The notes under the pieces are model-generated. The model saw only the letters and a list, made by a program, of their open reading frames with translations. It was not told where the DNA came from and ran no database searches. DNA of 64,000 bases from Serpentinimonas raichei (GTDB lineage: Bacteria > Pseudomonadota > Gammaproteobacteria > Burkholderiales > Burkholderiaceae_C), in contig NZ_AP014568.1 in assembly GCF_000828895.1 (NCBI RefSeq), forward strand, positions 223,699 to 287,698. The letters run 5' to 3'. The translations under genes were made by a program, and so were the position numbers. Shown here in pieces: positions 58,218 to 64,000 of the stretch (its first letter is position 1; the number at the start of each line of letters is the position of its first letter).

Positions 58218-59513
58218 TCAAAACCCCAGCGGCGGCTCCAAGCCTAGGGAGTCGTCGGGGTTTTCGCGCTGGCGTATGAGTTGGGCGCTTTGGCCCGCCA
58301 CCAGCACCTCGGCGGCGCGGCCGCGGCTGTTGTAGTTGCTGGCCATGCTCATGCAATAGGCACCGGCCGAGCACACCGCCAGCCAGTCGCCTGTGCGCAC
58401 CGCCAGCGTGCGCTCGCGCCCGATCCAGTCGCCGCTCTCGCACACCGGGCCCACCACCTCGTATTGCACGGGTGTGGCGTCGGTGTCCAGTTGCAGCGGC
58501 ACGATGGCGTGGTAGGCTTGGTACAGGGCCGGGCGCGGCAGGTCGTTCATGGCCGCATCGATGATCAAAAAGTTCTTCTCGGCCCCCGGCTTTTGGTACA
58601 GCACCTCGGTCAGGCAGACCCCGGCGTTGCCCACCAGCGAGCGCCCGGGTTCGAGCAGCAGCCGGTGCCGGCAGCCACGCGCATCGAGGCGTTGCAGCAC
58701 CTGGGCCAGCAGACGGTCGGCGGCCGGCGGGGTTTCGTCTAGGTAGGTGATCCCTAAGCCACCGCCCAAGTCGATGTGCTCCAGCGCAATGCCTTCTTGC
58801 TCCAGCGCCTGCACCAGGTCGAGCACCCGCTCCAGCGCGTCGAGGTAGGGCGCGCTGTCGGTGATCTGGGAGCCGATGTGGCAGTCTATCCCCAGCACAC
58901 GCAGCCCCGGCAACGCGGCGGCGCGGCGGTAGGCGGCCAGCGCCTGCTCGTGCGCGATGCCAAATTTATTGGCCTTGAGGCCAGTAGAAATGTAGGGGTG
59001 GGTGCGCGCATCCACATCCGGGTTCACGCGCAGGCTGACCGGGGCCTGCCGCCCCAGCGCCAGCGCTTCGTGGTTCAAGACCTCGAGCTCGGCCAGGCTC
59101 TCCACGTTGAAGCAGCCGATGCCCGCTTGCAGCGCCTGGCGCATCTCAAGCCGGCTTTTGCCTACGCCAGAAAAAACGATATGGCCAGGGTCCACACCGC
59201 TGCGCAGCGCGCGCACCAGTTCGCCACCCGAAACGATATCCAAGCCGCAACCGGCTTGGACCAAGGTTTGCAGCAAGCCCAAGGTGGAATTGGCCTTCAT
59301 GGCATAGCAGATCAGCGTATCGCGCCCGGCCAAGCCGCGCTGGTAGGCCGCCAGCGCATCGAGCAGGGCGGCTTGGGAGTAGACGAACAGCGGGGTGCCG
59401 TGCTGCCTCGCCAAATCGGCAAGCGCAAGGCCTTCGGCCATCAGATGGCCGTCGGCATAGTGAAAAAAAGGAGATCCCGGCACCAAGGGTGCCGCAGGGC
59501 AGGAAGCGGGCAT
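58218..59513 (-). CDS. lysA: Diaminopimelate decarboxylase
   Basis: 431-residue PLP enzyme, last step of lysine synthesis. PLP lysine Lys73 in CYAMKANSTLG, GGGLGITY in the phosphate-binding loop, EPGRSLVGNAG, and CESGDWIGRERTLAVRTGDWLAVCSAGAYCMSMASNYNSRGRAAEVLV. Start MPASCPAAPLVPGS at 59513. It follows lptM by 44 bp on the same strand. Confidence 0.96.
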   Translation of the reverse strand: MPASCPAAPLVPGSPFFHYADGHLMAEGLALADLARQHGTPLFVYSQAALLDALAAYQRGLAGRDTLICYAMKANSTLGLLQTLVQAGCGLDIVSGGELVRALRSGVDPGHIVFSGVGKSRLEMRQALQAGIGCFNVESLAELEVLNHEALALGRQAPVSLRVNPDVDARTHPYISTGLKANKFGIAHEQALAAYRRAAALPGLRVLGIDCHIGSQITDSAPYLDALERVLDLVQALEQEGIALEHIDLGGGLGITYLDETPPAADRLLAQVLQRLDARGCRHRLLLEPGRSLVGNAGVCLTEVLYQKPGAEKNFLIIDAAMNDLPRPALYQAYHAIVPLQLDTDATPVQYEVVGPVCESGDWIGRERTLAVRTGDWLAVCSAGAYCMSMASNYNSRGRAAEVLVAGQSAQLIRQRENPDDSLGLEPPLGF

Positions 59514-59557
59514 GAGGGGTTTCGAGTATGAAAGTGGGTGCGCTTTGGCTGCAGCGC

Positions 59558-59674
59558 TTAGGAGCTGGTGGCCGCAACGCTTGCACTGGGCAGGAAAAGC
59601 GGGCCTTTTTGTCCGCATCCCGCCAGGCTCAGCGAGACCATCAACAGGCAAACCGCCAGACCCAGCAGACGCAC
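59558..59674 (-). CDS. lptM: LPS-assembly-type small lipoprotein (LptM/YifL family)
   Basis: Very short lipoprotein. The frame contains a hydrophobic signal LLGLAVCLLMVSLSLAGCGQKGPLFLP with lipobox LAGC and the invariant GCGQKGPLFLP of LptM, which assists LptD maturation. I chose GTG at 59674 (38 residues) as the likeliest start since it begins right at the signal; an ATG at 59773 would add 33 residues without homology. Position before lysA is the classical one. Confidence 0.85.
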   Translation of the reverse strand: MRLLGLAVCLLMVSLSLAGCGQKGPLFLPSASVAATSS

Positions 59675-59785
59675 GCCAGCTTTTTCGGCCCCACGTGAAA
59701 CCCGTGCGGCAGGTGGTGTCACCCCTGCGCGGGAAAGTGGCTTCAAGCCTACAATGCCGACTGAATTATGCATGGCTCAATTGTA

Positions 59786-60121
59786 ATGAACGATACCGAG
59801 TATTTGAATCGCGCCGAGGCGCTGCTGCAAGCGGTCGAGCGCTGCTGCGACCGCATCAACGACGAATCCGAGGTGGACATCGACAACCAGCGCGTCGGCT
59901 CGATGGTGACGCTGGTGTTTCGTGACGGCAGCCAGATCGTCATCAACCTGCAAAAACCGCTGCACGAGGTTTGGATGGCGGCGCGCAGCGGCGGCACCCA
60001 CTACCGCTTCGACGGCCAACACTGGCTCGACACCAAGGGGGCGGGCGAATTTTTTGAGCGCCTTTCGCAAGAGGCCAGCGCGCAAGCACGGGCCGGGCTG
60101 CGCTTTAGTTCGGGCGCGTAA
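59786..60121 (+). CDS. cyaY: Frataxin-like iron-sulfur assembly protein CyaY
   Basis: 111-residue frataxin. Acidic helix [44 protein letters not shown], then [42 protein letters not shown]. It modulates IscS and iron delivery. Divergent from lptM-lysA; its last 17 bp overlap the 3' end of mrcA. The ATG at 59768 would add MHGSIV; 59786 starts the conserved part. Confidence 0.95.
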   Translation: MNDTEYLNRAEALLQAVERCCDRINDESEVDIDNQRVGSMVTLVFRDGSQIVINLQKPLHEVWMAARSGGTHYRFDGQHWLDTKGAGEFFERLSQEASAQARAGLRFSSGA

Positions 60122-62519
60122 ACAGGTCTAGGATGTTGCGTCGGTCCTCGGCAGCCATGGGCGGGGCCACTTCAATGGATCCGTCTGTGGTGACTTCTTC
60201 GGTGGCCATGCCCAGCGTGGCCACGCCTTGCCCCGGGGCAAATTCCTCGTAGTACCACTCCCCCCCAGCCACCATCAACCCAGCAGGAGCGCTGGGCTGT
60301 TGCACCGGTACGCCGGCCAGTGCCTCACGCATGAAGTCGATCCAAATCGGCAGCGCCAGCGATCCGCCGGTGGCGTTGCGGCCCAGGTTGCGCGGGTTGT
60401 CGTGCCCCATCCAAGCCACCGCCGACAAGGTGGGGTGAAAGCCAGCAAACCAAACGTCAACCGCGTCGTTGGTGGTGCCGGTTTTGCCGTAGAGGTCGGG
60501 GCGGCGCAGGGTGGATTGCACCCGTGCCGCCGTGCCGCTGCGGGTGATTTCGCCCATCAGTTGGGTCATGACAAAGGCATTGCGCTCAGGGATCACACGC
60601 TGCGCGGTGGCCAGCGACTGCGGAGTCGCTTGCATCAGCACCCGGCCTTGGTGGTCGGTGATGCGCGTGATGAGTTGCGGCGGGGTGTAAAAGCCACCGT
60701 TGGCAAACACGCCGTAGGCGCTGGCCAATTGCAGCGGTGTGACGCTGCCGGCGCCCAGCGCCATGGCCAGAAAAGGCGGATGCTTTTCGGCCTCAAAGCC
60801 AAAGCGGGTCAGCCACTGCTGGGCGTTGCTGGGGCCAACCGCCTTGAGCACGCTGATGGAGGGTATGTTGCGCGAGCGTGCCAAGGCGGTGCGCACGGTC
60901 ATGGGGCCTTCGAACTGGCCGTCGTAGTTGCGCGGCTCCCAAGCCCGGCCCCCGGTGATGGCTGCGCCAAAAAACAAGGGCGCGTCGTTGACCAAGGTCG
61001 AGGCCATGACGCCGTGCTCCAGCGCCGCCGAGTAAATAAAGGGCTTGATGCTGGAGCCGGCCTGGCGCTGTGCCTGGACGACGCGGTTGAACTGGTTGCG
61101 CTCAAAATCAAAGCCGCCAACCAAGGCCCGGATTTCCCCGTTGCGCGGGTCCATGGCCACAAAAGCGGCTTCGACCACGGGTTTTTGGGTGATGGCCCAG
61201 CGCTGCTGGGCGTCGCGCACCAGCCGCACCACGGCACCCGGGCGCAAGGCCAGGTGGGGCGGTGCATTCGCAGCCAGCCCCGAGCGCACCGAGTCCAGGC
61301 CTGTGCCGGTGATCTCGATCGGTTCTGCCTCGCCGCGGCTGAGCAGCACGCGGCGTGCGCTGGCTTCGAGCACCACAGCGGTAAAAAAACCGTTGTCGTC
61401 GGGGATGGCGGTGAGCGCAGCGTCGATGGCGCCTTCGCGGGCAGCGGCATCGGCAGGGAGTTCGATGAAGCGCTCGGGGCCGCGGTAGTGCTGGCGCCGC
61501 TCAAAATTGATCACGCCTTGGCGCACGGCGCGCACCGCTGCGCGTTGCTGATCGGCGTCGATGGTGGTGTGAACGCGCAGGCCGCGTTCGTAGGCCGCCT
61601 GCCCGTATTGGGCAAAAACCTGCTGGCGCACCATTTCGGCCACGTGGGTGGCGTTGATGAACTGCTCTGGGTCGATGCGGCGCAGTTGCAGCGGCTCCAC
61701 GCGCGCCGCTTGCGCCTGTTCGGCGTTGATAAAGCCGTTGGCCAACATCTGATCGATGATGTGCAGCTGACGAATGCGGGCACGGCGCGGGTTGCTGATC
61801 GGGTTGAAGGCCGAAGGCGCCTTGGGCAGGCCCGCCAGCATGGCGGCTTCGGCCACCGTGAGCTGGTCGAGGGACTTGCCGAAGTAGGTTTGCGCGGCCG
61901 CCGCAAAGCCAAAGGAGCGGTGCCCAAGGAAAATCTGGTTCATGTAGATTTCCAAGATCTCTTCCTTGCTCAGCAGGCGCTCGAGCTTAAAGGTCAGCAG
62001 CACCTCGTAGAACTTGCGCAAAAAGGTGCGGTCCTTGGTCAGGAACATGTTGCGCGCCACCTGCATGGTGATGGTCGAGGCGCCTTGGCTGAGTGGGTCG
62101 AACACGTTGGCCAGCGCGGCGCGCGCCACCCCACGAAAATCCACCCCACCGTGCTCAAAGAAGCGCTCGTCTTCGATCGCCAGCACGGCGTGGATCATCA
62201 GCGGCGGGATATCGGCGTAGGGTATGAGGTTGCGCCGCTCCTCGCCAAACTCCCCGATCAGTTCCCCCCCCCTGGCATAGACGCGCAAGGGCAGGTTGGG
62301 GCGGTAGTCGCTCAGGCTGGTGACATCGGGCAGCTTGGGGTAGGCCAAGGCAATGGCAACGCCCAGCACCAAAACGCCCGACAGCGCGGCCACCGCCGCA
62401 GCGATGAAGGCGGTGGTGGCGATCGACTGGAGGCGGCGCGCCAAGTTGCGTGGCTTGGAGCCGGCAGAAGCGGCCCGACTGGTGTCGGTCGCAGGGTCGC
62501 GAGGCGAAGAGGCGGGCAT
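60105..62519 (-). CDS. mrcA: Penicillin-binding protein 1A
   Basis: 804-residue bifunctional peptidoglycan synthase. One membrane anchor at about residues 35-62, transglycosylase domain with [19 protein letters not shown] and [18 protein letters not shown]-like insert, transpeptidase with SSIKPF (S-x2-K), SRN and [10 protein letters not shown]. Start at 62519 is supported by AAAGGAA upstream. TATAAT on the minus strand at 62549-62544 may be its -10. Divergent from pilM, as in most proteobacteria. Confidence 0.97.
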   Translation of the reverse strand: MPASSPRDPATDTSRAASAGSKPRNLARRLQSIATTAFIAAAVAALSGVLVLGVAIALAYPKLPDVTSLSDYRPNLPLRVYARGGELIGEFGEERRNLIPYADIPPLMIHAVLAIEDERFFEHGGVDFRGVARAALANVFDPLSQGASTITMQVARNMFLTKDRTFLRKFYEVLLTFKLERLLSKEEILEIYMNQIFLGHRSFGFAAAAQTYFGKSLDQLTVAEAAMLAGLPKAPSAFNPISNPRRARIRQLHIIDQMLANGFINAEQAQAARVEPLQLRRIDPEQFINATHVAEMVRQQVFAQYGQAAYERGLRVHTTIDADQQRAAVRAVRQGVINFERRQHYRGPERFIELPADAAAREGAIDAALTAIPDDNGFFTAVVLEASARRVLLSRGEAEPIEITGTGLDSVRSGLAANAPPHLALRPGAVVRLVRDAQQRWAITQKPVVEAAFVAMDPRNGEIRALVGGFDFERNQFNRVVQAQRQAGSSIKPFIYSAALEHGVMASTLVNDAPLFFGAAITGGRAWEPRNYDGQFEGPMTVRTALARSRNIPSISVLKAVGPSNAQQWLTRFGFEAEKHPPFLAMALGAGSVTPLQLASAYGVFANGGFYTPPQLITRITDHQGRVLMQATPQSLATAQRVIPERNAFVMTQLMGEITRSGTAARVQSTLRRPDLYGKTGTTNDAVDVWFAGFHPTLSAVAWMGHDNPRNLGRNATGGSLALPIWIDFMREALAGVPVQQPSAPAGLMVAGGEWYYEEFAPGQGVATLGMATEEVTTDGSIEVAPPMAAEDRRNILDLFTRPN

Positions 62520-62701
62520 GAATTCCTTTGCAGCAGCGCAACGATTATAAAAAAATAGCGCCGGTCGTGTGGCTGACCGCGCAGGAGTCTGTGAAAGTTT
62601 GTAAACTTGCCAACCTTGGGGGATGAAATCACACCATATTTTTTCATCGGCCGCCCCCTGCGGGCCGCCTAACGCGGCGTCTTGCTGATAGGATTGATAC
62701 G

Positions 62702-62716
62702 TGCAAGTTTCTTGCA
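62702..62716. promoter_or_regulatory. Inverted repeat upstream of pilM
   Basis: TGCAAG-TTT-CTTGCA, a perfect 6-bp inverted repeat 29 bp before the pilM start. Could be an operator or an mRNA hairpin; nothing further supports either. Confidence 0.35.
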
Positions 62717-62744
62717 TCCAACTTCAACTGCACGTGGGGGTAAT

Positions 62745-63824
62745 TTGGTCTCTCTAGCAACGCTACTTCGTCGGGAACCGGCGCCTATGCTGGGCATCGA
62801 CGTCAGCACGACTTCACTCAAGCTGGTCGAGTTGCAACGCGACCACTCGGGTCAGTGGGAGCTGCTGCACTGCGCCATGGAGCCGTTGGAGCCGGGTTGG
62901 ATCAAGGACGGCAACATCGAGCAGTTCGATGAGCTGTCCGGTGCCCTCAAGCGCTTGGTCAAAAAAACAGGCAGCAAAACCCGCAACGTCGCCTTGGCCT
63001 TGCCCAGTTCGGCGGTGATCACCAAGAAAATCAACTTGCCTGCGGGCTTGAGTGAGGCCGAGCTCGAACTGCAAGTCGAGTCCGAGGCGGCGCAGTACAT
63101 CCCATTTCCGTTGGCCGAAGTGAGCCTCGATTTTTGCGTCGTCGGCCCGGCGCCCAATCTGCCCGATTTTGTCGAGGTGTTGCTGGTGGCCTCGCGCAAA
63201 GAGAAGGTCTCGGACCGGCAGGGTTTGGCCGAAGCCGCCGGTTTGCAGCCGGTGGTGCTGGATGTGGAGTCCTTCGCCTCTCGGTTGGCGGCGGCACGCG
63301 TCATCGAGGCGCTGCCCAACCGTGGCCGCAACATGCTCATTGCCTTGTTCGAGCTGGGCTCCAAAAACTCGGCCTTGCAGGTGATCCGCAACGAGGAAAT
63401 GATCTATGAGCGCGACCAAAATTTTGGTGGCAGCCAGTTGACGGCCTTGGTGGCGCGCCATTATTCGCTTTCACTCGAAGAGGCTGAAAACAAGAAAAGA
63501 TCCGGCACACTGGGGCCTGACTACCGCGAGGCCGTTCTTGCGCCCTACTTGAGCCATCTGGGGCAAGACATCGGTCGCGCCTTGCAGTTCTTTTTTACCA
63601 GCACCCCGCACAACAAGGTCGATCATGTGTTGCTCTCGGGTGGGGCGGCTGCTCTGCCGGGCTTGGAGGTGGCGGTGATGAATCAGACCTCCTTCCCGTG
63701 CAAGGTCGTCAACCCCTTTGAGGGCATGGTCATGTCGGCCTCGGTGGCGTCGATCAAGGGGCTCGACAGCGGCACCTCGTTCTTGGTTGCGACCGGCTTG
63801 GCCATGCGCAGGTACTCCCTATGA
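62745..63824 (+). CDS. pilM: Type IV pilus inner-membrane assembly protein PilM
   Basis: 359-residue actin-like cytoplasmic protein that binds PilN. N-terminal APMLGIDVSTTSLKLVELQRD, SSAVITKKINLPAGLSEAELELQVESEAAQYIPFPLAEVSLDF and C-terminal LLSGGAAALPGLEVAVMNQTSFPCKVVNPF are diagnostic. No ATG precedes the conserved part in a usable position; TTG at 62745 follows GTGGGGG closely and gives the normal family length. Overlaps pilN by an ATGA. Confidence 0.93.
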   Translation: MVSLATLLRREPAPMLGIDVSTTSLKLVELQRDHSGQWELLHCAMEPLEPGWIKDGNIEQFDELSGALKRLVKKTGSKTRNVALALPSSAVITKKINLPAGLSEAELELQVESEAAQYIPFPLAEVSLDFCVVGPAPNLPDFVEVLLVASRKEKVSDRQGLAEAAGLQPVVLDVESFASRLAAARVIEALPNRGRNMLIALFELGSKNSALQVIRNEEMIYERDQNFGGSQLTALVARHYSLSLEEAENKKRSGTLGPDYREAVLAPYLSHLGQDIGRALQFFFTSTPHNKVDHVLLSGGAAALPGLEVAVMNQTSFPCKVVNPFEGMVMSASVASIKGLDSGTSFLVATGLAMRRYSL

Positions 63825-64000
63825 TTGCCATCAATTTATTGCCACACCGCGAACTCGCTCGCAAGCAAAAGCGCGAGCGGTTTTTCCTCAACCTCGGGCT
63901 CGCAGTGGGGGTGGGGCTGGTGGCGGCGGCGCTGGTCTATGGTTTTTACCAGGTGCAGATCGAGGCCCAGCAGGGGCGCAACCAGTTCCTTCAAGCCGAG
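63821..64000 (+). CDS. pilN: Type IV pilus assembly protein PilN (5' part, cut by window end)
   Basis: First 60 codons only. INLLPHRELARKQKRERFFLNLGLAVGVGLVAAALVYGFY shows the PilN N-terminal motif (INLLPHR) that inserts in PilM, followed by its single membrane helix. The start is fixed by the ATGA overlap with pilM. The rest, and presumably pilOPQ, lie beyond the window. Confidence 0.93.
   Translation, partial: MIAINLLPHRELARKQKRERFFLNLGLAVGVGLVAAALVYGFYQVQIEAQQGRNQFLQAE

Noticed and set aside
60228..62558. 776-codon plus-strand frame opposite mrcA
   Set aside because: Antisense shadow of an unambiguous PBP1A gene.

Overview
The window looks like chromosomal DNA of a GC-rich betaproteobacterium of the order Burkholderiales, most likely Comamonadaceae or a close relative. 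The basis is gene content and order: a leucine-degradation (liu) cluster, lptM-lysA divergent from cyaY, resB-ccsB behind a cytochrome c4, mrcA divergent from pilMN, Bug/TctAB transporters, and an rpoH with a CIRCE operator. No rRNA, tRNA or CRISPR array was seen.

Layout. (1) 1-9560: nitrogen-assimilation operon labelled 'urea carboxylase' in most databases. It holds a 5'-truncated ABC binding protein, permease, ATPase, two DUF1989 proteins, a biotin-dependent carboxylase and allophanate hydrolase. DUF1989 pairing and Asp698 of the carboxylase favour guanidine over urea as substrate. The block is unusually rich in CTAG and is followed by a transposase remnant (9887-10102), suggesting acquired DNA. 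(2) 10155-17686 (minus): trxB, then liuB-liuC-liuD, a winged-helix nucleotidyltransferase/HEPN pair, then the HMG-CoA lyase gene. A 33-bp second copy of a carboxylase start sits before liuD. (3) 17807-23285: ftsK, a BrnTA module whose toxin gene carries a frameshifting 5-bp duplication, lolA, rarA. (4) 23331-30400: shikimate/quinate-type catabolism: IclR regulator, a two-gene (split) dehydroshikimate dehydratase, a shikimate-dehydrogenase-like enzyme and a tripartite tricarboxylate-type transporter. Three copies of one 15-bp operator-like box lie in the two control regions. (5) 30510-36542: lysS, rpoH (with CIRCE), hemerythrin-like protein, PQQ-type sugar dehydrogenase, coniferyl-aldehyde-type dehydrogenase.

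(6) 36532-44822: the most striking region. A minus-strand operon (glycosyltransferase, OlsB-type N-acyltransferase, PlcP-type metallophosphoesterase) diverges from ugpB-A-E-C-Q. Their 210-bp intergenic region holds a Pho-box-like repeat array in each direction. Together they read as a phosphate-starvation unit: strip phosphate from membrane phospholipids, rebuild with glycolipid and ornithine lipid, and salvage glycerol phosphates.

(7) 44870-64000: housekeeping: coaX, an M20 amidohydrolase, a probably leaderless acyl-CoA-binding protein gene, the dTDP-rhamnose operon rfbBDAC, metK with a structured leader, an lpxL-type acyltransferase, engB, cytochrome c4, resB-ccsB, lptM-lysA, cyaY, mrcA and pilM-pilN (cut by the window end).

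Functions come from reading protein motifs and remembered family features; no database search was run. Sites (promoters, operators, terminators) are visual matches.
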